From Haloarcula marina (GTDB lineage: Archaea > Halobacteriota > Halobacteria > Halobacteriales > Haloarculaceae): 64,000 nt of DNA. Shown here piece by piece: positions 25,580 through 34,599 of this stretch; the first letter of the stretch is position 1, and each line of letters opens with the position of its first letter. The position numbers were made by a program, and so were the translations under genes. The stretch spans positions 2,418,001-2,482,000 of the forward strand of contig NZ_CP100404.1 in assembly GCF_024218775.1 (NCBI RefSeq). Reading direction: 5' to 3'. The notes under the pieces were generated by a model. That model was not told where the DNA came from and made no database searches. It saw nothing but the letters and a program-made list of their open reading frames with translations.

Positions 25580-27493
25580 ATGTCTTCGCCAACTGGCACC
25601 GACGACGGTGCCGAGGTTCCCGACGGGGGGACCACCGTCTACGATCTCGCTGCAGAGTGTACCACGGACGATGTCCAAGAAGGGTCGCGTTACCACGCGA
25701 CGGTCAACGGTGTCGTCGATTACGGCGTCTTCGTCGACCTCTCGGGGGAAGTGTCCGGACTGGTCCACAGTTCGAACCTCCTCGGTTCGTACGACGTGGG
25801 CGACGAACTCGTCGTCGAGTTGGGCGAGGTCCGCCCCGACGGCGACCTCAGTTTCCAGGAGGTCCAACTCACCGACTACGAGAGCCAACACGTCCCCCAC
25901 GGGACGGCCGCCGACGTGACCGACCTCGGCGACGAGACCGGCGACACCGTCGTCGTCGAGGGCCAAGTCGTCCAGATAAAGCAGACGGGCGGTCCGACCG
26001 TCTTTCAGGTTCGTGACGGCACCGGTATCGTCCCCTGTGCCGCCTTCGAGGAGGCTGGCGTCCGCGCGTTCCCCGACGTGGAGATGGACGACATCGTCCG
26101 CATCTCCGGCCGGGCCGAGGAACGCGACGGCGGCGTCCAGATAGAGGTCGACTCGCTGACCGTCCTCGACGACGCGGAGGCGACCGCCGTCGAGGCCGAC
26201 CTCGACGACGCCCTCGCCGCGGCGGCCGAACCCGCCGACGTGGAACCGCTCGTGGAGTGGGACGCCTTCGAGAAACTGTGGGACGACCTCCGCGCAGTCG
26301 CGACGGAACTCCGCAAGACCGTCCTCGAAGGCCGCCCCATCCGGATGCGCCACCACGCCGACGGCGACGGTCTCTGTGCCAGCGTCCCCCTGCAGGTCGC
26401 GCTCGAGCGGTTCATCGCCGACCACTACGAGGACGCCGACGCGCCCCAGCACCTCCTCAAGCGCCTGCCGAGCAAGGCCCCCTACTACGAGATGGAGGAC
26501 GTGACCCGCGACCTCAACTTCGCGCTGGAGGACCGCACGCGCCACGGGCAGAAGCTCCCGCTCCTCCTGATGCTCGACAACGGGTCGACCGAGGAGGACA
26601 CCCCGGCCTACCGGAACCTCCGGCACTACGACATCCCCGTGGTCGTCGTCGACCACCACCACCCGGACCCGGAGGCCGTCGAACCGCTCATCGAACAGCA
26701 CGTCAACCCCTACCTCCACGACGAGGACTACCGCATCACGACGGGGATGCTCTGCGTCGAACTCGCCCGCATGATAGACCCCGACCTCAGCGAGGACCTC
26801 CAGCACGTCCCCGCCGTGGCCGGGCTCTCGGACCGCTCGGAAGGCGAAGCGATGGGCGACTACCTCGACCTCGCCGCCGAGAAGGGCTACGACGAGGCCG
26901 ACCTTCGGAACATCGGCGAGGCACTGGACTACGCGACCCACTGGCTCCGCTACAGTTCCGGCGAGCAACTCATCAGCGACGTGCTGAACGTCGACTGCGA
27001 TGACCGCGAGCGCCACGCCGAACTCGTCGATTTCCTCGCCGAGAAGGCCGAGCGCGACGTGCAGGCCCAACTCGACGCCGCCATGAGCCACGTCGAACAC
27101 GAGCGACTCGACAACGGGGCACACCTCTACCGCATCGACGTGGAGAACCACGCCCACCGCTTCACCTACCCCGCGCCGGGCAAGACGACCGGGGAGATTC
27201 ACGACCAGAAGGTCGCCGAGACGGGGGACCCCGTCATCACCATCGGCTACGGCCCCGACTTCGCCGTCCTCCGCAGTGACGGCGTCCGACTGGACATCCC
27301 GCGCTACGTCTCCGAACTCACCGACGAGGTCGACGGTGGCGGCGTCTCCGGCGGCGGCCACCTCGTCGTCGGGTCCATCAAGTTCGTCTCCGGCATGCGC
27401 GACACCGTCATCGACGCCCTCGTGGAGAAGATGGCCGAGGCCGAAATCGACGAAGACCTCGGCAGTTCGACGGCGCTGCCCGAGGAAGTCTAA
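25580..27493 (+). CDS. S1/OB-fold and DHH phosphoesterase domain protein
   Basis: A 637-residue cytoplasmic protein. Residues 30-100 are an S1 RNA-binding domain (EGSRYHATVNGVVDYGVFVDL). Residues 120-200 are an OB fold of the tRNA-anticodon/RecG type (TVVVEGQVVQIKQTGGPTVF). The DHH phosphoesterase core follows: HHADGDGLCAS (about 257-267), LMLDNGSTEEDT, and VVVDHHHPDPEA (about 355-366), so the metal-binding residues are present. The C-terminal DHHA1 glycine block is GGGVSGGGHLVVGS (about 591-604). This is a RecJ-like nuclease or nucleotide phosphodiesterase; the S1 domain suggests an RNA or ssDNA substrate. It is divergent from the JAMM-ribL pair. Confidence 0.9.
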   Translation: MSSPTGTDDGAEVPDGGTTVYDLAAECTTDDVQEGSRYHATVNGVVDYGVFVDLSGEVSGLVHSSNLLGSYDVGDELVVELGEVRPDGDLSFQEVQLTDYESQHVPHGTAADVTDLGDETGDTVVVEGQVVQIKQTGGPTVFQVRDGTGIVPCAAFEEAGVRAFPDVEMDDIVRISGRAEERDGGVQIEVDSLTVLDDAEATAVEADLDDALAAAAEPADVEPLVEWDAFEKLWDDLRAVATELRKTVLEGRPIRMRHHADGDGLCASVPLQVALERFIADHYEDADAPQHLLKRLPSKAPYYEMEDVTRDLNFALEDRTRHGQKLPLLLMLDNGSTEEDTPAYRNLRHYDIPVVVVDHHHPDPEAVEPLIEQHVNPYLHDEDYRITTGMLCVELARMIDPDLSEDLQHVPAVAGLSDRSEGEAMGDYLDLAAEKGYDEADLRNIGEALDYATHWLRYSSGEQLISDVLNVDCDDRERHAELVDFLAEKAERDVQAQLDAAMSHVEHERLDNGAHLYRIDVENHAHRFTYPAPGKTTGEIHDQKVAETGDPVITIGYGPDFAVLRSDGVRLDIPRYVSELTDEVDGGGVSGGGHLVVGSIKFVSGMRDTVIDALVEKMAEAEIDEDLGSSTALPEEV

Positions 27494-27511
27494 CGCCCGT
27501 TCTCAGCGCTT

Positions 27512-29155
27512 TTAGGACGCGAACCGTATCCGTCGAGCGGCCAGTCCGCCGACCGCGAGGACGCCGCCGACTGCACCGACGAGGCCGAGCGGAACGGTCG
27601 GGCGGCCGCCGCGCCAATCGGCTTCGAACACCCGGCCGAAGTAGTCGGCCGCTCGCTCGCCGTGCAGGACGAGCACCACCTCGCGGTTCGTCGTCGCCGC
27701 CTGTTCGTTCCAGTTGAGACTGCCCACGATAGCGCGGTCGCCGTCGACGACGGCGCCCTTCGCGTGTATCTTCGAGAACCGGCCTGCGGGGTCGGCGAGA
27801 CGGGTCGACAGCGGCGCGTCGGTCCGGTCGGCCCACGCTTCGAACCGCTCGGCGGTTCGCTGGTTCTCCTCGCGGACGTACCACGCCGAACTCAGGAGGA
27901 GGCGAACGCGGACGCCACGATTGGCGGCCCGGCGGAGCGCGCGCATCAAGGGTTCGTCCCACCCGCCGACGGTCGGTTGGACGACGGCGATGGAGTCGTT
28001 CGCCGCGTCGAGTTCCGCGAGGAGCGCTCGCTGTGCGTTGTCCGGCGTGACCAGCAGGTCCGTCCGGTTCACCGGGACCGTCTCGGGGTCGAACCGCGAT
28101 GGATAGGCTGTGGTCGCCGCCTCGCCGCGCTCGAACTGCCGCCCGCGCCGGTACTCGCCCCACTGTACTGCGTCGCGCCACCCGGCGTCGGCCCGGAACG
28201 TCGCGGTCAGTCCGTCCACAACTTCCGGTTGCCCCGTCACGACGCCCCACCCGCGACTGCTGTTCCCGCCGGTCCCCGCGGGCTTCCAGTTCTCGGTCAG
28301 GACGACTGCCCGGTCGTCGGCCACGGCGTACTTCGCGTGGTGGTAGGCGTACCGGGCGTGTGGCCCGGCGACGAGTCGGACCTCGACGCCCGCGTTGACG
28401 AGTCTGTCGAGCGTGCGGGCTTCGCCGCGGGTCCGGCCCCCGACTGGATCACCCTCCAGTAAGACGCGCACGTCGACGCCCCGGCGGTGTGCGGCGACGA
28501 GTGCGTCGCCAACTCGCGTCGAGGAGAGCGTATAGCCAGCGAGGTAGAGGCGGTCGTCGACGTCCTCGATGGTCCCCAACGGGACCCCCGGCGCGTCGGG
28601 GAGGGTGAACGCCCGAACGTCGCCGCCCACGGCGGTCACCACGGGCCGGTCTGTGGCGCCCAGCGGTCGCCAGCGAATCGCGGACCCGTTGGCGACGCCG
28701 AGTTCCCCCTCCTCCGTCTCGCGGTAGCGAACGCTGTCGACCGTCCGTCCCGCTCGCAGGAGACGGACGGTGTCCCCGCCGTTCGCCAGCGACACGTCCC
28801 CTCGCAGACCGTAGACGTGCGCATCAGTGAGCGCGCGAACGCGGTCGGGGTCGGCCGTGAGCGCGACGCGCCCGCGGACGGTCCGGTTCGGGAGCGGGAC
28901 GGTTGTGTGTCCGTCCGAGAGCGAGTACGCGCCGAGGTCGGTCAGCGCGGGAACATCGAGGACGACGAACTCCCCGCGGTCACCGCCCGCGACGGGGTCG
29001 GGATAGACGGCGTGAATCGTCGGGGTCACCGCGCTGGCTGGCGCCGCCGTCCCGCTGACGACAGGGCCTCCTCCGGCGACGGCTCCCGATGAGAGAACGA
29101 GACAGGCGACGGCGAATGCGAGCGTGAGGTGGCGTGTGGAGACGGGGGACCGCAT
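27512..29155 (-). CDS. Secreted/anchored phospholipase D-like protein
   Basis: A 547-residue protein with an N-terminal signal peptide (TLAFAVACLVLSSGAVA) and a C-terminal membrane helix (LGLVGAVGGVLAVGGLAARR). A lamin-tail-like beta domain lies at about 45-150 (EFVVLDVPALTDLGAYSLSD). Two HKD motifs define the phospholipase D superfamily: HHAKYAVADD at about residue 272 and IHAKGAVVDG at about residue 450. The active site is thus predicted on the outer face of the membrane. Substrate (phospholipid, nucleic acid or other phosphodiester) is unknown. It has no clear operon partner; an 18-nt gap separates it from the convergent S1-DHH gene. LTD plus PLD on one chain is a known halophile combination. 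Confidence 0.87.
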   Translation of the reverse strand: MRSPVSTRHLTLAFAVACLVLSSGAVAGGGPVVSGTAAPASAVTPTIHAVYPDPVAGGDRGEFVVLDVPALTDLGAYSLSDGHTTVPLPNRTVRGRVALTADPDRVRALTDAHVYGLRGDVSLANGGDTVRLLRAGRTVDSVRYRETEEGELGVANGSAIRWRPLGATDRPVVTAVGGDVRAFTLPDAPGVPLGTIEDVDDRLYLAGYTLSSTRVGDALVAAHRRGVDVRVLLEGDPVGGRTRGEARTLDRLVNAGVEVRLVAGPHARYAYHHAKYAVADDRAVVLTENWKPAGTGGNSSRGWGVVTGQPEVVDGLTATFRADAGWRDAVQWGEYRRGRQFERGEAATTAYPSRFDPETVPVNRTDLLVTPDNAQRALLAELDAANDSIAVVQPTVGGWDEPLMRALRRAANRGVRVRLLLSSAWYVREENQRTAERFEAWADRTDAPLSTRLADPAGRFSKIHAKGAVVDGDRAIVGSLNWNEQAATTNREVVLVLHGERAADYFGRVFEADWRGGRPTVPLGLVGAVGGVLAVGGLAARRIRFAS

Positions 29156-29197
29156 CGGCGGGGCTGGCCGCCCCTTCGGTGAAAAAGGTTCGTCCGG

Positions 29198-30460
29198 TTA
29201 CGCGCCGCTCGCCTTCTCGGCTTCCGCCTGCACGAGGTAGGCCCGGTCGTCGGTGTACTTCGCGGCTTCGTCGAGGGCGTCCTCGGTCCCGATTTGGCGA
29301 AGCGCCCACGCGGCGGAGGCGCGGACCTCGTCGCTCTCGTCGGATTCGAGGACGTCCGCGAGGGGGGCGACGGCCCGGGTGTCGCCGAGCATCCCGAGGG
29401 CGCGGGCCGCCGAGGAGCGAATCTCGGCGTTGTCGGCGTCGAGGCGGTTCGCGACCGGTTGGACCGACTCCTCGCTGCCGATGGAACCCAGCGAGCGGAG
29501 CGTGACCTTCTGGAGCGCGGGGTCGCCGTCGCCGTCGATGAAGTCGTGGAGCGTCTCGGTCGCTCGCTCGTCGCCGATTTTCCCGAGCACCTTGATGGGG
29601 CCTTTATCGCGCTTCTGTGCGCGCTGGTTCATCACGTCGAAGGCGGGTTCGGCCTCGCTTCCGAGGTGGTAGAAGATGTCGATGATGTACTCCTCCATGT
29701 ACTCCGACCCGAGCGTCTCCAGCGCGAACAGGACGATATCGAGGTTCCCCTCTTTGGCGTGAATCTTCGCGGCGTTCCACTCCGCCGGGAAGTCCTTGCG
29801 GTTCTCGTTGGTGAGGACGTCGTAGAACCCCTTGACGTCGAGCTGTTCCTGAACGGTGAGGTCGTCCCACACTTCGGCGGCTTCGAGGGCGTCTTCGAGC
29901 GTCTCGGCCGTTTCGAGCAGTCCGGCGATGGTCTCGGCGTCTTCGTCGGCATCGAGGTCCGCGCTCTCGATGGCGTCGGCGACGGTCCCGAGGGCGTCGG
30001 CCGCGGCGTCGAGGTCCGAACCCGCGTCGGCGTCGTGGTCGACGTACTCCTCGCTGGCGGCGAGGAAGGCGTCCACGGCGTCGTGGGCGTCGGGTTCGCC
30101 CGCTTCGGTCCACTCGCTGTCCGTGACGGTTCCCTGCGCAGCGTCGAGGATATCGATCACGTCATCGGCGTAGGGGCCGCGCTGGGATTCGAGGTCGTCC
30201 CGGAGGTCCGAGAGCCGCGATTCGAGTTCTTCGCGGGGGTCTTCCGCGTCCTCGTCGTCCTCGTCCGGTTCCGGGAGGTCGGCGGCTTCGAGGTCCGCCT
30301 CGACGTCGTCGAGGGTCGTTTCGACCTCGTCGAGGTCGGCCTCCGTCTCGGCGGCCTCCAGCGTGTCGGCGGCCTCGTCGAGACGCGTTTCGAGTTCGTC
30401 GGCGCTCGCGCCGCCGGTCTCCGCGGCGTCGTCGTCGGGCTCGTCGTCCCCGTTGCTCAT
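29198..30460 (-). CDS. HEAT-repeat protein with long acidic N-terminal region
   Basis: A 420-residue protein. Residues 1-185 are low-complexity acidic helix (runs of Glu, Asp and Ala with a heptad feel), likely coiled coil or disordered. Residues 195-260 form a conserved helical module (VQEQLDVKGFYDVLTNENRKDFPAEW). From about 285 to the end there are HEAT/PBS-lyase-type repeats: TLRSLGSIGSEESVQPVANRL, SSAARALGMLGDTRAVAPLAD and SAAWALRQIGTEDALDEAAKY. HEAT arrays usually bind proteins, so a scaffold or adaptor role is likely. No enzyme motif is visible. It is convergent to the PLD gene's 5' side and divergent from purE. Confidence 0.85.
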   Translation of the reverse strand: MSNGDDEPDDDAAETGGASADELETRLDEAADTLEAAETEADLDEVETTLDDVEADLEAADLPEPDEDDEDAEDPREELESRLSDLRDDLESQRGPYADDVIDILDAAQGTVTDSEWTEAGEPDAHDAVDAFLAASEEYVDHDADAGSDLDAAADALGTVADAIESADLDADEDAETIAGLLETAETLEDALEAAEVWDDLTVQEQLDVKGFYDVLTNENRKDFPAEWNAAKIHAKEGNLDIVLFALETLGSEYMEEYIIDIFYHLGSEAEPAFDVMNQRAQKRDKGPIKVLGKIGDERATETLHDFIDGDGDPALQKVTLRSLGSIGSEESVQPVANRLDADNAEIRSSAARALGMLGDTRAVAPLADVLESDESDEVRASAAWALRQIGTEDALDEAAKYTDDRAYLVQAEAEKASGA

Positions 30461-30565
30461 GTACGGTGGTGTGTCGGTGCGGGCTAAGAGCGTTTTCCTT
30501 TCGACATGGCCGAGCGGCGAGCGAAACCGCCTACACTTACACTCCCGCCGGGCGGAGGCGTCCGT

Positions 30566-31219
30566 ATGACCGCAGACAGCGTCCAGTCGCTCGTCGACCA
30601 GTTACACGAGGAAGCGGAGATGGACCGCCCCAACCACCTGACGCCGGACGTGGGTATCGTGATGGGGTCGGATTCGGACCTGCCGACGATGGCCGGTGGC
30701 AAGGGAAAGCGGCCGGGCGCGTACGCCGCCCTCGCCGACGAACTCGGCTTCGAGGAACAGACCGACTTCACCGACGCGCCCGACGCCGAGTTCACCTTCG
30801 AGACGTTCGTCTGCTCGGCCCACCGGACGCCGGACCTGATGTACGCCTACGCAGAGACGGCCGAGGCCCGCGGCATCGACGTCATCATCGCCGGTGCGGG
30901 CGGGAAGTCCGCCGACCTGCCGAACATGACCGCGAGCATCGCCTACCCGCTGCCGGTCATCGGCGTCCCCGTTCAAGAGAAGTCCGTCGATTCCGTCATC
31001 GGGATGCCACAGGGCGCGCCAATCACCGCCGTCGACGCGGGGAAGTCCTTCAACGCCGCGCTCACGGCCGTCCAAGTACTCGCGCGCGAACACGAGGAAC
31101 TCCGCGACCGACTCGTGGAGTACCACGAGGACCTCCAAGAGGAGGTGGGCGAGGTGTCCCGCGACCTCCACGAACTCGGGACACCGGGGTTCAAAGACGA
31201 GTACTGGGACGAGTTGTAA
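30566..31219 (+). CDS. purE: N5-CAIR mutase PurE with an insertion
   Basis: A 217-residue PurE protein. It converts N5-CAIR (made by PurK, encoded at 19668-20816) to CAIR. Family marks: VGIVMGSDSDLPTM at the phosphate-binding loop, SAHRTPDLMYAYAE with the catalytic His, GAGGKSADLPNMTAS, and GVPVQEKSVDSVIGMP. Between GSDSD and SAHRTP there are 45 residues where E. coli PurE has about 23, so roughly 22 acidic/glycine-rich residues are inserted. An extra C-terminal helix (EELRDRLVEYHEDLQEEV) also extends it. The start MTADSV at 30566 is chosen because the in-frame extension upstream is non-halophilic. It is divergent from the HEAT gene. Confidence 0.93.
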   Translation: MTADSVQSLVDQLHEEAEMDRPNHLTPDVGIVMGSDSDLPTMAGGKGKRPGAYAALADELGFEEQTDFTDAPDAEFTFETFVCSAHRTPDLMYAYAETAEARGIDVIIAGAGGKSADLPNMTASIAYPLPVIGVPVQEKSVDSVIGMPQGAPITAVDAGKSFNAALTAVQVLAREHEELRDRLVEYHEDLQEEVGEVSRDLHELGTPGFKDEYWDEL

Positions 31220-31268
31220 GCTGTTAGCTCACTAGAAAATACTCAACGGCCGAGCGTGTAGTCGGGGC

Positions 31269-31607
31269 ATGGTCCTCCGACAGACGCTCGCCGGGTTGCT
31301 CGTCCTGAGCCTCGTCCTCGCCGGTTGTGTCTCGCCGACGGGGACGGCCACCGAGACGCCCACCGCGACCGAGACGGAATCACCGACGGAACTGCTCATC
31401 TACGGCCCCTGTACGTTCGAGCGACACGCGGTGTCCGCCGACCGAGCGATGGCCGCCGACGCGGACGCTCGCCGCGAGTTCGAGGCGCTCCCGGCCGACC
31501 AGCGACGGATATTCCTCGGCGAGGGGGACGGCGACGGGTGGAACTACTCCGTGCGGTACGTCCGCTACGAGGGGGAGTGGTACGAGACCCTCGTCGCGTG
31601 TCCGTGA
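31269..31607 (+). CDS. Small lipoprotein of unknown function
   Basis: A 112-residue protein. A basic N-terminus, hydrophobic stretch LAGLLVLSLVLAGC and Cys20 form a lipobox, so it is a lipid-anchored surface protein. A Thr/Glu-rich stalk (TATETPTATETESP) follows, then a small domain with conserved-looking aromatic/charged positions (FEALPADQRRIFLGE, YSVRYVRYEGEWYE). Two cysteines (CTFER and the penultimate VACP) could form a disulfide. It lacks a Tat motif, so Sec export is likely. No known family recognised. It stands alone between purE and the nuo operon. Confidence 0.7.
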   Translation: MVLRQTLAGLLVLSLVLAGCVSPTGTATETPTATETESPTELLIYGPCTFERHAVSADRAMAADADARREFEALPADQRRIFLGEGDGDGWNYSVRYVRYEGEWYETLVACP

Positions 31608-31776
31608 GGGTGGCCGCGGTGTCGCGTGGTCTCCGACTGCGTGCCGACTTCGCCCCGCGGGCTTGCCACGCAGTGACCGCTCGGAGGTCTGTCGCGAGGA
31701 GAAACGCACGCAAAAACTGTTCGGTTTAAACACACCCGAACCGGCCGAAAACAGGCGCCGTAGTGGTTATCAACCC

Positions 31777-31813
31777 TTATATGCCAGTACTTCTAACCGT
31801 CGGACGATAGGAG
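31777..31813 (+). promoter_or_regulatory. Probable nuo promoter and Shine-Dalgarno
   Basis: In the 214-nt gap before nuoA a TATA-like ttatat (31777-31782) sits 40 nt before the ATG at 31822, and aggag (31809-31813) lies 8 nt before it. The nuo messenger therefore likely has a short leader with a Shine-Dalgarno, unlike the leaderless neighbours. The rest of the gap shows nothing else. Confidence 0.5.
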
Positions 31814-31821
31814 AATCCGGA

Positions 31822-32235
31822 ATGAGTAATCCATGGATCGCCATCGGCGCGCTCGCGGTCGTGGGGCTCGCAATCCCCATCAGTATGATGGTCGTTTCGA
31901 GCCTCTTGCGGCCGAGCGTGCCCGAGCAAGGCAAAACAGCCACCTACGAGTCCGGCGAGGTGCCGACTGGCAGCAGCCAGAAGATCAAGTTCAATATCCA
32001 GTACTACATGGTCGCGCTGCTGTTCGTCGTCTTCGACATCGAGACCGTCCTCATCTTCCCGTGGACGGTCATCTACCGCGACGCCGTCAGCGCCGTGGGG
32101 ATGTCGAGCGTGCTGCTGCCGATGGTCGTCTTCATCGGCGTCCTCGTCGTCGGCCTCGGTTGGGCGTGGCGTAACGGCGCAGTCCGCTGGGTTCGCAACC
32201 CGGACGTAACGAAGGGAGCAGACATCTATGAGTAG
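31822..32235 (+). CDS. nuoA: Complex I-like subunit NuoA
   Basis: A 137-residue membrane subunit with three helices (AIGALAVVGLAIPISMMVVSS; NIQYYMVALLFVVFDIETVLIFPW; LLPMVVFIGVLVVGLGWAW). The motif YESGEVPTG (matching the YECG region) and FDIETVLIFPW are diagnostic. It belongs to the membrane arm of the proton-pumping quinone reductase. It begins the nuo operon and overlaps nuoB by eight bases. In haloarchaea the complex lacks NuoEFG, so the electron donor is unlikely to be NADH; ferredoxin or another donor is inferred. Confidence 0.96.
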   Translation: MSNPWIAIGALAVVGLAIPISMMVVSSLLRPSVPEQGKTATYESGEVPTGSSQKIKFNIQYYMVALLFVVFDIETVLIFPWTVIYRDAVSAVGMSSVLLPMVVFIGVLVVGLGWAWRNGAVRWVRNPDVTKGADIYE

Positions 32236-32920
32236 TGATCAGACACCACCGGCAGTCGAAGACGTATCGACGCAGGAAGCCCGGATGGGCGAGGGCGTGG
32301 ACGACCGGTTCAACTCGACGCTTCGAGAGGCGTTCGGGTCGACGCCGTTCATCCTGACCAAGTTCGACAAGTTCATGAACTGGGTTCGGGGCTCCTCGAT
32401 GTTCATGCTGCAGTTCGGTATCGCCTGTTGCAGCATCGAGATGATTCACACCTACGCCATCAAACACGACCTCGACCGCTTCGGGGCAGGGATTCCGCGC
32501 GCGTCGCCGCGACAGGCCGACGTGATTATCGTCCCGGGGACCATCGTCTCGAAGTTCGCCCCGCGGATGAAGCGCGTCTACGACCAGATGCCCGAACCGA
32601 AGTTCGTCGTCTCGATGGGGTCGTGTACTATCTCCGGCGGCCCGTTCCAGGAGGGGTACAACGTCGTCAAGGGCGCGGAAGAGGTCATCCCGGTCGACAT
32701 CCACGTTCCCGGGTGCCCGCCGCGTCCGGAAGCACTCGTCTACGGCGTCGCCAAACTGCAGGAGCGCATCGCCAACGGCGAATCTTCGCCGGTGACGGTC
32801 AAGCCGTACGAACTCGAACAGTTCGGTGACTTAGAGCAGGACGAACTCGTCGACAAACTCGCCTCCGAAATCGACGAAGAGGACCTCGTCATGCGCTACA
32901 ACTGGGACAACTCGCCATGA
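32228..32920 (+). CDS. nuoB: Complex I-like subunit NuoB
   Basis: A 230-residue iron-sulfur subunit that binds cluster N2. The conserved cysteines are visible in [19 protein letters not shown] and [12 protein letters not shown]. It lies at the junction of peripheral and membrane arms and passes electrons to quinone. A haloarchaeal N-terminal acidic segment ([20 protein letters not shown]) and C-terminal acidic helix extend the core. It overlaps nuoA (8 bases) and nuoCD (4 bases). Confidence 0.97.
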   Translation: MSSDQTPPAVEDVSTQEARMGEGVDDRFNSTLREAFGSTPFILTKFDKFMNWVRGSSMFMLQFGIACCSIEMIHTYAIKHDLDRFGAGIPRASPRQADVIIVPGTIVSKFAPRMKRVYDQMPEPKFVVSMGSCTISGGPFQEGYNVVKGAEEVIPVDIHVPGCPPRPEALVYGVAKLQERIANGESSPVTVKPYELEQFGDLEQDELVDKLASEIDEEDLVMRYNWDNSP

Positions 32921-34599
32921 GTCTCGAAAAACCCACACCCGACACCGCGGCCGAAGTCGGCGTCACCGAGGACGGCCTCGACTACGACGCACTCGCCGAC
33001 TTGCTCGGCGGCCACGTCCTCGACCGCGAGACGCACCTCAACGCCGAAGGATTCGTCATCCGCCCCGACGAGGTGCAGGACGTTCTCTCGACGCTGAAGA
33101 CCGAAGCGGGCTTCGACCACTGCGCCTGTGTCACCGCACAGGAGTACGACGACCGCTACGAATCTATCTACCACCTGCGGAAGTTCGACGACCCGACGCA
33201 GGAACTGTCGATAATCGTCCCGACGACGAAGGAGGCCCCCCACAGCGAGTCGGCCGCCCGCGTCTACTCGACGGCCGACTGGCACGAGCGTGAGGCCTAC
33301 GACCTCGTCGGCATCAACTACGACGACCACCCAGACCTGCGACGCATCCTCCTGCCAGAGACGTGGCAGGGTCACCCGCTGAGTCAGGACTACAACCAGG
33401 ACCAGCCCCAAATCGTCACGCTTCGGGAGAACGCGAACCCCCTTCAGGAGGACCACCGAAGCGACGACGACCCGGACACGATGTTCGTCAACATCGGGCC
33501 GCACCACCCGGCGACTCACGGCGTCCTGCACGTCAAGACGGTGCTGGACGGCGAGCAAATCGCCGACATCGAACCCGACATCGGCTACCTCCACCGCTGC
33601 GAGGAGCAGATGTGTCAGAAGGGGACCTACCGGCACCAGATTATGCCGTACCCGGACCGCTGGGACTACGTCTCGGCCGGTATCCTCAACGAATGGGCGT
33701 ACGCGCGTGCGGCCGAGGACCTCGCGGACATCGAGGTGCCCGAGTACGCACAGGTCATCCGGACGATGAGCGCCGAACTGTGCCGAATCGCCGCGCACAT
33801 GCTCGCGCTGGGGACGTTCGCGCTGGACGTTTTCGGCGACTTCACCGCCATCTTCCAGTACGCGTTCCGCGACCGCGAGGTCGTGCAGAACATCCTCGAA
33901 GACCTGACCGGTCAGCGCCTGATGTTCAACTACCTCCGCCTCGGCGGCGTCGCGTGGGACCTGCCGGAACCCCGCGAGGAGTTCTTCGAGAAGACGCGGG
34001 ACTTCCTCGACGACCTGCCGTACAAACTGGAGGAGTACCACGACCTCATCACAGGCAACGAAATCTTCCAGATGCGGTGTGTCGACACGGGCGTCCTCTC
34101 GCCCGACCAGGTCAAGCAGTACGGCGCGACCGGGCCCGTCGCTCGCGGGTCGGGTGTCGACTACGACCTGCGCCGAGACGACCCCTACGGCTACTACGAC
34201 GAACTCGACTGGAACGTCGTCACCGAGGAGGGCTGTGACAACTTCAGCCGCGTCCTCGTCCGCATGCGCGAAGTCGAGGAGTCGGCCCGCATCATCGAGC
34301 AGTGTGTCGACCTGCTCGAACAGTGGCCCGAAGACGAGCGCGAGATTCAGGCCAACGTCCCGCGCACCCTGCGACCGGACCCGGACGCGGAGATTTACCG
34401 GGCCGTCGAGGGCGCGAAGGGCGAACTCGGCATCTACATCCGGTCGGACGGGACGGACAAACCGGCCCGCTTCAAGATTCGCAGTCCGTGCTTCTCGAAC
34501 CTCCAGACGCTACCCGAGATGTCCCAAGGCGAGTACATCCCGGACATGATTGCGTCCCTGGGTAGTCTGGACATCGTCCTCGGGGAGGTCGACCGCTGA
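32917..34599 (+). CDS. nuoCD: Complex I-like fused subunit NuoCD
   Basis: A 560-residue fusion. Residues 1-175 are NuoC (30-kDa subunit) with RVYSTADWHEREAYDLVGI and the HPDLRRILLPETWQGHPL ending. Residues about 188-560 are NuoD (49-kDa), beginning FVNIGPHHPATHGVL, with YLHRCEEQMCQKGTY and a C-terminal RSPCFSNLQTL. NuoD forms the quinone-binding pocket with NuoB. The fusion is normal in haloarchaea and some bacteria. It overlaps nuoB by four bases and shares one base with the nuoH start (TGATG). Confidence 0.96.
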   Translation: MSLEKPTPDTAAEVGVTEDGLDYDALADLLGGHVLDRETHLNAEGFVIRPDEVQDVLSTLKTEAGFDHCACVTAQEYDDRYESIYHLRKFDDPTQELSIIVPTTKEAPHSESAARVYSTADWHEREAYDLVGINYDDHPDLRRILLPETWQGHPLSQDYNQDQPQIVTLRENANPLQEDHRSDDDPDTMFVNIGPHHPATHGVLHVKTVLDGEQIADIEPDIGYLHRCEEQMCQKGTYRHQIMPYPDRWDYVSAGILNEWAYARAAEDLADIEVPEYAQVIRTMSAELCRIAAHMLALGTFALDVFGDFTAIFQYAFRDREVVQNILEDLTGQRLMFNYLRLGGVAWDLPEPREEFFEKTRDFLDDLPYKLEEYHDLITGNEIFQMRCVDTGVLSPDQVKQYGATGPVARGSGVDYDLRRDDPYGYYDELDWNVVTEEGCDNFSRVLVRMREVEESARIIEQCVDLLEQWPEDEREIQANVPRTLRPDPDAEIYRAVEGAKGELGIYIRSDGTDKPARFKIRSPCFSNLQTLPEMSQGEYIPDMIASLGSLDIVLGEVDR

